This document shows, one piece after another, positions 20,000-29,932 of a DNA stretch of 64,000 nucleotides (position 1 is the first letter of the stretch; each line of letters opens with the position of its first letter). Source of the stretch: Azolla caroliniana (taxonomy: Eukaryota > Polypodiophyta). The stretch spans positions 10,354,001 to 10,418,000 of the forward strand of contig JBHGNT010000016.1 in assembly GCA_043228905.1 (NCBI GenBank), given 5' to 3'. The notes under the pieces are model-generated. The model did no database searches. It was given only the letters and a program-made list of their open reading frames with translations, and was not told the DNA's origin. A program made the translations under genes and the position numbers.

Positions 20000-21469
20000 A
20001 TACGATTCAGAATCTAGTGTTGTCGTGATACGGTTCAAGAAGAGAAGTGTGAAAAACCGGACGTATCTGTAGTTGCGAAGGTAGATCGAGACGAAAAGTG
20101 ACATTATTAATTTTTACGATAATACGGAAAGGACCTAATCGCCGATAGTCCAATTTATCACATGGTCGAGTAGTCTTGATGTGTGGTTATAATAGCCATA
20201 CCCAATCCCCAATGTTAAAACTGATTGGAAGTCGATGACGATCCGCATAATCCTTCTGTGTTTGTTGAGCTTGTTGTAAATGAGTAGATAAGTCTGCCTA
20301 TATCTTGCATAACCACTCCAAACGATCCACTGTAAGAGAATTTATGGGTAACTCTAGAGTTTCGAATACACACCACTAGGGATGATATAAGCATAAAATG
20401 GTGTAACCTAGTCGATGAGTGGACAGAGTTATTATACACAAATTCAACAAACTAGAGAATATCTGCCCGGTCATCTTGTTGATAGCTTAGAAAACACCGA
20501 AGATATTGTTCCAACGTTTGATTTGTTCGTTCTGCTTGTCCGTCTGTTTGTCAATGATAGTAGGAAGAGAGATTACAAGTGACCTTGAGCATTTTGAAGA
20601 GATGCTTCCAGAATTTCGAGACAAATTGGGGTTCACGGTCCCTAATGATGCTATCGGGGAGGCCATGATGCCGACATACCTCTCACATGATAGTTTCGAC
20701 TGTTTCTTCACTAGTGATTTCCTTAGTAGAAGAAAAAAAATGTGCCATCTTTGTATATCGATCTACAATTGTTAAGATCTCGTTGAATCCCTTTGAAACT
20801 GGAAGATCTGTGATAAAATCTAGAGAAATGGATTGCCACGGCTTACTTGGAATTGGCAATGGTTCCAATAAACCATATGGATGATGTGTTGGCATTTTTG
20901 CCTTGCAACATGTGCGACATGTTCGAACATAATCTTTGAAAAATTGTCACATACGAGGCTACCAAAATGATCATTGTACTAAATCCAACGTTTTAATACT
21001 ACCGAAATGCCTTGTTGTATATGTGTCATGACAATTTTGGACTACTCGAAGGTGACAAGAACCATTAGGAACATACAAGAATTTCTTAAAGAATAGTAAT
21101 CCATCATGACTTTTGAATTGTCGATAGTCTGTACCTGGTTATTGTGACTGTGAACAAGATGCCCGAGAGTGATCAATTTATGCTAGAATGGCTTGAGCGA
21201 AAGCATCTATCTTCAAGTCCTCACGTATGGTATCGATAATGTGGGAATCCAATGGCACACCGAAAACTCGCATTGCTTGCAGTCGTGTCGGTCCCAGGAT
21301 TACTTGCTTGTGGTTATCGAATGTTGGCTCACCGGGACGCGGTGCTAGATACGAGTGTCGCAATAACGCATCTGCCTTCCGTTGCTATTTCCCAGGACGA
21401 TATGTAATTTTGAAGTCGAAACGAGGGAGGAATTGGGCCCACCGAGCTTGACGTGGATTTAATACACGA
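20000..21469 (-). pseudogene. chromovirus 2 RNase H end and integrase
   Basis: It begins with the QARWAQFL-like end of RNase H (about 21440), then the tether RPGEPTFDNHKQVILGPTRL (open 21363-21178), a decayed HHCC region, the core [20 protein letters not shown] and [20 protein letters not shown] (20895-20683), then distal parts to 20460. Many stops. The order and sequence parallel chromovirus 1 at 11434-12455 but extend further downstream to the chromodomain. Confidence 0.83.
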
Positions 21470-21904
21470 TGTCGTGAAGATTTTCGGCAACGGTGTGAAA
21501 ATCGTGTGGAATCGAGAAGGTGTAATGTGCACACGAATGAAAGGGGTGATGGTTACACTCATACGTTAGCATGTCGTAAATATCAATGTAATGAGAACAC
21601 CTAAAGCCTATTTTCATTTTCAAGCATATGAAGGGGTGCAAGTATTGAACCTTGCACCTCCAAGATAGAAAACAATTGACTTACCATTAGGCTAATTTAT
21701 TTCTTTAGATCATCATTATGTTTTTCACATGTGAATGCTCATACATGAGAGCTTGGATGAGGGGTCATCATGCATCACATGTGATGCATGAGCGCCAAAT
21801 GGCAATCATGCATCACATGCATTTCATGCATTGTATACATGTCTTACACCCTCACATGCACATATGCATGGGGGCATCTATATAAGTGGGAATCAATCGA
21901 TGAG
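21470..21904 (+). repeat. partial solo LTR (TGTCGT family) with antisense tRNA-like module
   Basis: It starts TGTCGTGAAGATTTTCGG, matching the first 34 bp of the solo LTR at 61302. It contains a tRNA-like module on the minus strand, many CATGCA(T) motifs (21765-21870) and GCATCTATATAAGTGGG (about 21880-21896). The expected ACGACA end is absent; the sequence passes directly into chromovirus gag at about 21905. Confidence 0.72.
21637..21703 (-). repeat. tRNA-like module in the TGTCGT-type LTR
   Basis: The minus strand shows an A-box-like TAGCCTAATGG (21694-21684) and a B-box-like GGTTCAATAC (21651-21642), with T-arm halves GCAAG and CTTGC. The acceptor stem is not recognisable. The homologous module is at 61831-61897. 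Confidence 0.65.
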
Positions 21905-22311
21905 CCGGTTGGTAACGTGCCTACTAGACCCGCTCGTGATGCATCGGTGGGATATCAGGAAGGATGCATTTGAATGACTAATAAGAACTAATTAAGGAAT
22001 CCTCTGAACTGTAATTGCATTCCATTGAATTTCATAGGAAGGGCGATCTTGGGATCTTTATGAATCCCTTGAGTACTCGATCCTTGTTGTTGCAATGTTA
22101 CAATGGTTGCTTCAAGTTGTTGCACGTGTAATGCTAACTCCCCATGTTGTTGTTGCAACTCCCCATGTTGTTGTTGCGCTTGCTACTTTTCTAAATAGAT
22201 TTGTTGAAGATCCCACAACAACCATTGATTTTCTTGTTCCAATGCGACAAACCTTTCTTTCAAGCACTACAGCTCTGAGAAAACAGATTGGTATTCTTGA
22301 GCGCTAACAAT
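21905..22311 (-). pseudogene. chromovirus 2 Gag N-terminal part
   Basis: It starts MAIVSAQEYQSVFSELECLK at 22311, a Glu/Gln-rich coiled coil, followed by repeated GELQQQHGEL (about 22140-22165) and IALPMKFNGMQLQFRGFLN, the start of the capsid domain seen at 2035 in chromovirus 1. A stop follows at the LTR-interrupted region. This is the only complete N-terminus of this Gag in the window. Confidence 0.8.
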
Positions 22312-22408
22312 TGCCATAGTATTGGAGGAAGGAAGGATAAGAAGATTAGTATAAAGGGAAGGAGGGATACGAAGCTGAAAAGGAAAATCGGTTCAAACTA
22401 TAAGGGAT

Positions 22409-22499
22409 AGTACTAGAGGCAAGGAGAATTAGTACTAAAGGTAGAGGAGAAGAATCAAGATTAGTACTAAGAAGGGAAAAAGTGTGTAAGAACCACGTG

Positions 22500-22537
<38 letters not shown>

Positions 22538-22818
22538 GATGAAAAGAAGAAGTATATTATATTCTAAGAAGAAAGGTACAAGAACAACTAGGAGGCTTAA
22601 GACTGGCGTTGAATTGATTTGGTTCTTGATAATACTCTTGACATTTCTAGAATATTCTAGAGAAATCTAGAATATACTTGGATTTCCTAAGTGAAATAAT
22701 AAACGGAAATAATATTTTTTGTATTACAATTTATAGCTTAATGGTAAGTCTTCCGCCCATGTGCCACAACGTCACGGGTTCAAATCTTTTTGAAGCCACA
22801 CCATGCTATATCATGACA
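22409..22818 (-). repeat. 5' LTR of chromovirus 2 (about 410 bp)
   Basis: The partner of 19345-19728, with the same start TGTCATGATATAGCATGG. It is longer partly through a GA/CT run of about 28 bp (22505-22532). The right edge in element sense reads AGTACT, where TGTACT is expected on the plus strand. Confidence 0.85.
22732..22798 (+). repeat. tRNA-like module inside the 5' LTR of chromovirus 2
   Basis: A-box-like TAGCTTAATGG (22734-22744) and B-box-like GGTTCAAATCT (22777-22787), ending TGAAGCCA (22798). Same position and orientation as in the 3' LTR, so the module was present when the element last transposed. Confidence 0.65.
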
Positions 22819-24030
22819 GGTTGTCCCGAGACTCGGGCTGGGAGTGATGTCTATTATCGATGCGTGGAGGGTCTCGGCGGTGGTTGTCTAAGGGGCGTCG
22901 ATTATTCCCCGAGGGTCCATGTCCATGATTATTATAAGGAGGCCGTCGGCCGTGCTGTGGATACTTCGGTTCGTAGATATCCTGTCGGTCGTAATCATGG
23001 TAGTAAGAGTCGTCGTCTAGATGATAACGCTCATTGCGATATCGGTAGCGATCATCCTCGGGTCGAGGTCGATTATCTTTGCGATAGTGAGGCTCCTCTA
23101 ATCGGCATTGGTTGTCGTGGTGATAACGATCGGGCTCAGGTCGGTAGCCATTGTCCTGGGGATGCCGATCGCCATACCAAGGCCTCGCCGCGTCCCTATT
23201 CCGTGGTGGGGGCGATCGTCTTATGGAGGGTGATTGTGGCGGGGCTTGATATGTCGTACAGGGGTAGAGGTTGTGCGATTAAGCATATTGTACTCACATT
23301 GGTCGACCGTATGCACTTGAGAATGGCAGACTGGGCAATGTGGGCGAAGGGGACAACGTACAGTTGAGTGGCCGGATTGTGTGCACATTGTGCATTGCAA
23401 GGCCTGTCGAAACTGAGTCTCTTCGTGGGGCGGCAAGGCCTGTTGGAGTGGCCCCATCGAAAAACAAGTGCTATGCTGGGTTCTATCTATCGTGAGGACA
23501 TGAGTGACCACTTGCTCGATGGTTTGTTGGGAAAAATTGTGCAAGGCGAGAGTGGTGCGGAGTGGCTCATGGAGGCCAACAAGGAACGTGTCTTTTAAAT
23601 GATTCGCAGAGACGTCCTGCGCGAGTTGCTGATAGAGATCCTGGAATTGAATCGTGAACTGAGAAACCGTCTCATGCAGTTTTTGGATTATAGTGTAGAA
23701 CTGGCGGAGCAGTTCTTGCTTCAGTACTTGTCGGTGAAAAAGTTAGAGGAATTATGTGCGAACGTCCTGAAACATCACAAATTCCCCAGGCTCACAATGG
23801 GAGTACCACTGCGCCACGGGTCTATCGAGGGACAGTGTGAATTCAACGATCTTTGAGGCATTGTCCTCCGCAGGGGTGAGACGCTGCTTCCAATGGCTGG
23901 CTTGCCAAGTAGACACAAAAGAGCGGATGTGACAAGGATACGAGTACGGCATAGTGTCAAAGTCCAGGTCTTTCGGTAACACCGGAAATGGGTTGAACTC
24001 AACTTGGATAACTTCGGGAGGGCTCGGAGG
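22819..24030 (-). pseudogene. Ea Gag with two zinc knuckles
   Basis: The capsid part FVSTWQASHWKQRLTPAEDN and LSLDRPVAQWYSHCEPGEF is open in 23982-23752. After a frameshift come QFQDLYQQLAQDVS and LVGLHEPLRTTLALHNF, then two CCHC knuckles, CTMCTQSGHSTVRC and CPVCHSQVHTVDQC (about 23300-23400), then an Arg/Asp/Tyr-rich tail. Gags at 36181, 37614, 40679 and 60519 have the same plan. Gag would assemble the particle and bind the RNA. Confidence 0.84.
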
Positions 24031-24385
24031 TGTGGCGATCTATAATAACAAAGTCAATAGTATCCAATTAGACAAGAACCATGTCTTCCACATTTGGACA
24101 AACCACATAGAAGTGCACCACCACTTTGTGTGTGAGCATGTACTCTCGGGTGATGTGGAACTGCAATATGTTTTGATTGATTGATAAGTGGCGGACATCT
24201 TCACCAAACCTCTCAAACTCGTCAAGTTGCGGAAATTCTTGAGCATGCTTGGCCTCCAACACCTCGATGTGCTGAATTTGAGGGGGAAGGTAGAATCGTC
24301 TGAGGAAGCTGAATATGACGAGAGAATGACTAGAAGAAAATTGGTTAAGGAAAGAGCAGCCGACTATAGGGGAAGCGGAACATGA
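24031..24385 (+). pseudogene. copia 2 RNase H end
   Basis: It encodes NSIQLDKNHVFHIWTNHIEV, VCEHVLSGDVELQYV, then after a TGA (24182-24184) VADIFTKPLKLVKLRKFLSM and LQHLDVLNLRGK, the C-terminus of copia RNase H. Everything upstream was replaced by gypsy Ea at about 24030. Confidence 0.85.
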
Positions 24386-24863
24386 GAGTTGGAGCCGGAG
24401 ACCAACCAAACAAGGAGGAGCTAAAACCAATAGAGGAAAGGTAGGTGGTAGAGCCAAGAAGAGGGCAAAGCTAACCTAAAGATGATGGACAGGACCAAGA
24501 CATGGTTGGATGTGGTGAAGGGCTTAAAGGAGGATGAATTGGAGACATTTGATTTGGGCAAGAGCAAGAACAAATCGAAGATAGAAGATTCAGACAAGAT
24601 GAGTGATTCGGACGAATTGAATCATGTGAAGGCCAAACAGACGAGAAGGTTGCCAAAGATGATACCAAGGTAGGAGAGCCAACGGATCGAGCAGTGCCAA
24701 AGTTGTAGAGGCAAGAAGAAGGTCTTCAAAGGTCTTAGGAGCAGACAAGCCGACCGATCGGATGGGCAGTGGTGCGTGACCAAGAAGGCAAGCAACCAGG
24801 AGATGCTAGAGCGGTGGACCAGCTGGAGCTGATGAGGAACCTCAAGTTGAGCTTGAGGGGGAG
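24386..24863 (+). pseudogene. copia 2 C-terminal extension and polypurine tract
   Basis: In the same frame as the RNase H, after a TGA at 24383-24385, it encodes an acidic/basic segment with DELET (from 24533), DSDELNHV (from 24605) and KAKQTRR. The same motifs occur after RNase H in the copia elements at 27931 and 58181. The stretch ends in the polypurine tract GAGCTTGAGGGGGAG (24849-24863). Confidence 0.55.
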
Positions 24864-25338
24864 TGTTGAGGGACAAGCTCAACATGGGCCGGATCAGTTG
24901 AACAAGCAAAGAGCCGGATCGGATGTATTCCTTTTCATAGTAATAGGAATATCTTTAGGAGTTAATGGCAAATGTTCTTTATGAGAATTGAAGTATTGCT
25001 TGTACTCGTGTCAGCCTACGTCAGAGACTTGTATAAAAGGGCTCATTGAGCAGAGTTATATGTACAGAGTGTTATTTTGTTTTAAGTTTTGTGGTTGCTC
25101 TCTCTTTCTCTCTCTTAGACATACTGAATTCTCCATTCTCTGTGTTTTCCTAACTGTTGACATTGTTCGGCTTACCCGACTGTGTCTATGTATGTACATA
25201 GTGTTATTTTGAATTAAGTTTTGTGGTTGCTCTCTCTTTCTCTCTCTTAGACATACTGTGTATTCTCCATTTTTCGGTGTTTTCCTAATTGTTGACACTG
25301 TTCGGCTCAACTGACTTGTCTGTGTACAAGCTTCCGCA
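24864..25338 (+). repeat. 3' LTR of copia 2 (475 bp)
   Basis: It starts TGTTGAGGGACAAGCTCAAC and ends CTTCCGCA. TATA box in TTGTATAAAAGGGCTC (about 25030-25045). A segment of about 130 bp containing the CT-rich tract and AGACATACTG is duplicated in tandem (about 25068-25193 and 25194-25320), enlarging this LTR relative to the related one at 28412. Confidence 0.85.
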
Positions 25339-25399
25339 TATTATTTTCTAGAAGAAATATAAAAGAAAAGGAGAGAAAGAAAGAGAAAAAGAGAGGGGC

Positions 25400-25570
25400 A
25401 TTTCAAGAATTTCAGAAACATGAGGATGTTTTCATAAGTGCATTTGAGAAAATTTCATAAAATTGAGGTCATCGACGAAATTTCAAAAATTGGAGGTTAC
25501 TGAATAAAATTTCAAAAACCCGAGGGTATTAGATAGTATTTTATAAATAAATAAAATGAGGGTATCATAC
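25400..25570 (+). repeat. degenerate short tandem repeat, AT-rich
   Basis: About five imperfect units of roughly 30 bp built on (A)AATTTCA(N)AAA...GAGG(G)TAT. No coding sequence is seen in 25339-25640 otherwise. Confidence 0.5.
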
Positions 25571-25639
25571 ATAATTTGGAGGCAATGGACAAGATCGATT
25601 CACAACAACTCACGAAATACAACGAAGAACACATACACA

Positions 25640-26798
25640 CAACGTGAGCCGGAGAGCTACGCAGAAGCGGCTAAAGATGCGAATTGGCGTGCCGCGATGG
25701 AGGAAGAGATGCACGCATTGGCGGAGAACGAGACCTGGGACCTGGTTGACGCACCGAAGGGTGTGAAGCCGATCGGGTGTAGATGGGTGTACAAAGTCAA
25801 GTACAACACCGATGGCTCGGTCAACCGGTACAAGGCTCGGCTAGTGGCAAAGGGCTACGCGCAGAAACACGGCATCGACTACAATGAGACGTTTGCGCCG
25901 GTCGCAAAAATGACGACCGTTCGTGTTTTGCTCGCAGTTGCCGCGGCCAAGGGGTGGCACCTACATCAAATGGATGTAAAGAATGCGTTCCTGCAAGGTG
26001 ACCTTGAGGAACAAGTGTACATGGTACAGCCCCCCGGATTTCACTCCGGAACGAACTCCTCGGCAGTATGCCGACTGAAGAAGTCCCTTTACGGACTGAA
26101 GCAAGCCCCGCGTGCCTGGAACGCGAAGATCACGCAACAACTGCGTCGGATGGGCTTCGTCACGTCAAAATCGGACTCTTCCCTGTTCATCTGGAAAGGT
26201 CGACTCGGCCTGGTTAGTATTCTACTATATGTCGATGACTTGGTCATCACCGGCACCGACCTAGGTGAAATCGACCGCGTGAAGCTCCAGCTTGCGGCAT
26301 CGTTCGACATGAAGGATCTGGGAGACCTTCATTACTTCCTCGGGATCGAAGTGATCCGTACCCCCGAAGGCATATTGATCAGCCAACATCATTACGTGCT
26401 GAGTATGCTCTTCAAACTCGGGATGGCCGACTGTAAGTCCATCTCGACTCCTCTGGACAGAACCATCAAGCTTCGTCCTGATACGGGAAAGGTATGCGAC
26501 CCGACGAGGTTCCGACAAATTGTCGGTAGCCTCATATACTTGACCATTACCCGACCCGACCTTAGTTATCCGGTCGGTGTGATTAGTCAGTTCATGGCGC
26601 GACCTACCGAGGAGCACCTTTAGTGTGCGCAACGCGTACTTCGGTACGTAAGCGGCACTAAGGACCGGGGACTGCTATATCAGACCGGTGCAGCCGCGCA
26701 GTTAGTCGGCTACACCGATGCTGATTGGGCTGGCAACGCCGCCGATCGCCGATCCACGTCGGGATACGCGTTCTCCCTCGGGAGTGCCGCAATCGCGT
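25640..26798 (+). pseudogene. copia 3 reverse transcriptase and start of RNase H
   Basis: The open run 25556-26623 carries the copia RT: WRAAMEEEMHALAENETWDL, GCRWVYKVKYN, NRYKARLVAKGYAQKHGIDY, MDVKNAFLQGDL, YGLKQAPRAW and the catalytic LLYVDDLVITG (about 26225-26255). A TAG at 26621-26623 interrupts the step into RNase H, whose GYTDADWAGNAADRRSTSGY motif is at 26708-26767. The RT domain itself looks intact, so this is a fairly young copy. The ATG at 25556 is probably not a natural start, since the polyprotein should begin far upstream. Confidence 0.87.
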
Positions 26799-27502
26799 TG
26801 TCGTGCCTTTCGGCTCCAGATCGTTGCGTGAGTCGGGTGGGAACCGCCGAGGTTTTGGACTAGGAGGAAGAGGAATACAAATTAAGGCTAGCTATGAATA
26901 GTGGAAAGAGAAGTAAGATAGCAATCTCGTGAATCCCACGAGTTTAGTGTATTTTAAACAATATTTAGATTATAAGAGTAATTTAGATGGCAAAATTCGT
27001 GAATCCCACGAATATATTATATTGATCAATCCTTGTATATTAATCAACAACCTTATACATATTTCTCTCCTCCTTATATAAAGATGGAAGAGGCTAAGCA
27101 TGGCTTCATGCTTTTTCACCAAAAGTGTCCATGCACACTAAATGTGCATGTGATGCTTTGTCATTTCCTAAGTATAGGGCTATTGCACGCTAGATGTGCA
27201 TGAGTCACTTTTAATGTCACGTGTAAATAAAATATTCACACCCTAAAGAATACATGAGTTTTAACTTTTAATAAAGGTATGTGTAAATAAAGGTCTTATA
27301 TGTATTAAATCTATATGTATAACACTAAAGATAAGTTATTAAAATGGTAAAGTTGGGGTTTATCTACGTGGAGGTGTAGGGTTCGAATCTTGCCCTATGC
27401 ACGTGATAAATATTTTGATATATTATTTATTTATTTATATGTATCTAAAATCGGATATATTATTTTATGGTTTTCACGTAGTGTGTGGAATACACTACGA
27501 CA
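26799..27502. repeat. solo LTR (TGTCGT family, 704 bp) inside copia 3
   Basis: It starts TGTCGTGCC and ends CTACGACA, with perfect 6-bp inverted ends, and is flanked by the 4-bp duplication GCGT (26795-26798 and 27503-27506). Removal restores the RNase H frame. It contains CTCCTTATATAAAG (about 27070-27083), CATGCA-type motifs (27120-27205) and a tRNA-like module. LTR sense is not certain; the pattern of the other family members suggests minus. Confidence 0.75.
27332..27400 (+). repeat. tRNA-like module in the solo LTR
   Basis: The B-box GGTTCGAATC (27380-27389) is a perfect consensus, inside a TAGGG/CCCTA stem. The A-box-like part (ATTAAAATGGTAAAGTTG) is weak. It lies about 100 bp from one LTR end. 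Confidence 0.55.
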
Positions 27503-27930
27503 GCGTGGAGCAGTAAGAAGCAGCCGACAGTTGCTCTGTCGAGCACCGAAGCTAAGTACCGAGGAGCGGCTGTCGCGACATGCGAAGCCATATGGTTGAA
27601 GCGGCTACTTAAGGACCTGCAATAGGAGGTGTCAGATCCGACGATGATCTACTGCGACAACCTCAGCAGCATCCAGCTCGCGAAAAACCCCGTTTTCCAC
27701 GCACGGACCAAGCACATTGAGGTGCACTACCATTTCGTCCGTGAGCGTGTCCTTTCCGGTGAAGTCGAACTTCAATACGTTCCAACGGATCGGCAGACTG
27801 CCGACATCTTCACCAACCCTCTTGGTCTAGACAAGTTGTGGCAATTCTCAGGTGCGCTCAGATTGCGTCACCTCGACGTGCCAAATTTGAGGGGGAGAAC
27901 AGTCCCGAACGACCAAGCAAGGCAGTAGGA
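27503..27930 (+). pseudogene. copia 3 RNase H, distal part
   Basis: It resumes as WSSKKQPTVALSSTEAKYRG, CEAIWLKRLLKDL, then a TAG (27624-27626), then MIYCDNLSSIQLAKNPVFHA, EVHYHFVRERVLSGEVELQY, DIFTNPLGLDKLWQF and LDVPNLRGR. It ends at TAG 27926-27928, beyond which the same frame continues into the extension. Only two stops are visible. Confidence 0.86.
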
Positions 27931-28411
27931 AAGGAGCGGACACCGCGACACCGAGTCGGTTGACAAGTTTGACTTCGGATCGGCTGAAGAAGCCGAGGGC
28001 GGACCCGCGGAAAAGTCCGGAAGCGGACAAAAGGGGAGCAACCGAAGGAGAGAGCCGAAGCCAACCACGCATGAGGAGGATGACGCCATCGAGGGCGAGA
28101 AGACCGAAGACGAGTTGGAGACAGCCAACTCGGACGAGAGCGAAGACCGATCGGAGGTAGCCGAGTCGGTTCGGATGTTTGATTCAGACACGCTGAATCA
28201 ACCGAGGCCCAAGCGAAAGAAAAGGCAGTAGAAGAAGCGTCAACACCGCAACAACAGAAGAGCTGATGAGGGCCACATGAGCAGACAAGCCGACCGGAAG
28301 GGTCGAAGCGCGCGGAGTGGAACAGGTCGAGGAGCGCGAGCGAGGCGAGAAGCCAAGAGGAACCGGTGCTGTGAAGATCCCGAAGAGCCTCAAGTTGAGC
28401 TTGAGGGGGAG
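27931..28411 (+). pseudogene. copia 3 C-terminal extension
   Basis: In frame with the RNase H after its TAG. The sequence is Glu/Asp-rich with DELET (28109), then DSDTLNQ (28181) and a basic PKRKKRQ that looks like a nuclear signal, ending at TAG 28228-28230. Codon differences from the copies at 24533 and 58275 are mostly synonymous within these motifs. The polypurine tract precedes the LTR. Confidence 0.6.
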
Positions 28412-28785
28412 TGTTGAGAGACAAGCTCAACATCGGCCGGATCGGTTGAAGAAGCCGAGGACCGGATTGGTTGGGACCGATCGGTTAGGCCGAGTGCATA
28501 AACCGGGAGGCCGTTAGGAAAGATATTCTGTGAGAAATATATTTGGGAGTTAGTGTAGGAGCTCTTGATGAGCATTGAAGTATTGTCAGTACTTCGGTCA
28601 GTCCTTCTAGGACTTGTATAAAAGTGCTCACTAAGCACGTCTTATGTACAGAGATTGTGTATTATTGTTGAATATAGTTTTTTGTGTTTCTCTCTCTGTC
28701 TCTCCCGCGTATACTGCGTAAGCCCAAGCTCTCCATTAAACCTGAGTTTCCTCTCTTCTGTTCGGTCTTCATACTTGCTTCCGCA
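28412..28785 (+). repeat. 3' LTR of copia 3 (374 bp)
   Basis: TGTTGAGAGACAAGCTCAAC...CTTCCGCA. TATA in TTGTATAAAAGTGCTCAC (about 28614-28631). It is close to the LTRs at 24864, 29083 and 58533. Confidence 0.85.
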
Positions 28786-28879
28786 CATTTCTTTTTACAA
28801 CTAATTTATAGAATAAGTGAATGTCAACATCCACATTATTACAAGCATAGTACGTAAATGTTGTGTTCGTCTAGCATAA

Positions 28880-28909
28880 CATTCGTTTTCCTACGTTGGA
28901 AAACGAATG
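28880..28909. repeat. perfect 12-bp hairpin
   Basis: CATTCGTTTTCC (28880-28891), loop TACGTT, and GGAAAACGAATG (28898-28909). The surrounding 28786-28930 is otherwise non-coding and unrecognised. Confidence 0.8.
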
Positions 28910-28929
28910 CAAATGTTATTCAAACATTC

Positions 28930-29082
28930 TTGTGATTTCGTAGCCCTAAGAACCAATCTTCATGAGATGGCATGTGATTGGATGCATCCGAGTTGACAAA
29001 CCATACATTTCCTGAACTAGAGCTGTAGGCTAGGCACAATGCCTTCATCAAATTCGCACTATGCCGCATGAAAAGATAATTA
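28930..29082 (-). pseudogene. copia protease fragment
   Basis: The minus strand encodes SSSSGNVWFVNSDASNHMPS then HEDWFLGLRNHKN. This is the copia protease region, with the active-site DSG changed to NSD. It is a remnant of another minus-strand copia, cut by the LTR at 29083. Confidence 0.75.
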
Positions 29083-29588
29083 TGCGGAAGCTAAATAGAT
29101 CTCAACTAGCTTAGCCGGTTAGTAGCATAAACCACTATTCTTGGGGTGGGGGGTGAAGCATCGCGGTGATGCCTTAGACTTTACACACCATACACATTAC
29201 ACCTTATTCATCCCATACACCTATACGGATAACAACCACAAAGAATGGAATACACAAAGAGAGAGACAAAGACAGAGAGAGCAATACAACAAATCTCTAT
29301 TGCAAAAAGGCTCTGTAAAAACTGTGTCCATACAAATGTGTATCATAGCACTTTTTATACAAGTTCTTAAAAGGACTAACATAAGTACTGACAAATACTT
29401 CAATGCTCGTACTGAGCTATGACACTAACTCTTAAAAATATTCCTATCTACTAGGGTAGGACCATATACCTCTAACGGCCTACTAGTTACATTGATCCGA
29501 ATACCGATCCGGCTCTTGATTACGAACACTGATCCGGCTCTTGGCTTATTCAGCTGATCCGGATCATGTTAAGCTTGTACGCTCAACA
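29083..29588 (-). repeat. 3' LTR of copia 4 (506 bp)
   Basis: On the minus strand it starts TGTTGAGCGTAC and ends CTTCCGCA. TATA in TTGTATAAAAAGTGC. It is preceded by the polypurine tract CTTGAGGGGGAG (minus strand, 29600-29589). 29589-29932 is the non-coding or decayed tail. Confidence 0.85.
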
Positions 29589-29932
29589 CTCCCCCTCAAG
29601 CTCAACTTGAGGTTTGATCATGGTGTCTGACTTTGGCGGTTCATGCTTCCGGCTTCTCTTGGCATCTTCATGCCTCGTTCATGCTCCTTGACCCGTCCGT
29701 TCCCACTTTCCACGACCCATTCGGTTCCGCACACCTGGTCAGCTCGACTAGTCGGTCGCATCTTCGACTTGGATCACATATATAGTCCACTCTCCACGTC
29801 GACCCTCCCTAAGTGGACTCTCCGTATCTTCGACTATCGGCTCTTAGCCCGAACAGTCGGCTACTCCTTATCTTCGACTATCAGTTCTTATTCAACCGAG
29901 TTGTTGGCTCCTCCCACAAGAGGGATATATAC

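Larger units (their letters stand above)
19345..22818 (-). mobile_element. Ty3/gypsy chromovirus 2 with chromodomain, internally deleted
   Basis: Both LTRs (22818-22409 and 19728-19345) frame a gag N-terminus, a partial LTR (21904-21470) where protease and RT should be, then the RNase H end, integrase and a chromodomain. It lies inside gypsy Ea. It supplies the N- and C-terminal parts missing from chromovirus 1. Confidence 0.85.
18485..24030 (-). mobile_element. Ty3/gypsy element Ea, split by chromovirus 2
   Basis: Minus-strand order: gag (24030-22819), then after the chromovirus 2 insertion the protease end, linker and first part of RT (19338-18485). The same family recurs as E1, E2, E3 and H. 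RT beyond GFIRPV, RNase H, integrase and both LTRs are absent. The flanks of chromovirus 2 do not show a matching target duplication, so sequence was also lost at the site. Confidence 0.8.
25640..28785 (+). mobile_element. Ty1/copia element 3, 5' truncated, with internal solo LTR
   Basis: RT, RNase H (split by a solo LTR at 26799-27502 flanked by GCGT), a C-terminal extension, polypurine tract and 3' LTR. Gag, protease and integrase are missing. LTR and extension show it belongs to the copia 2/G family. Confidence 0.85.
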
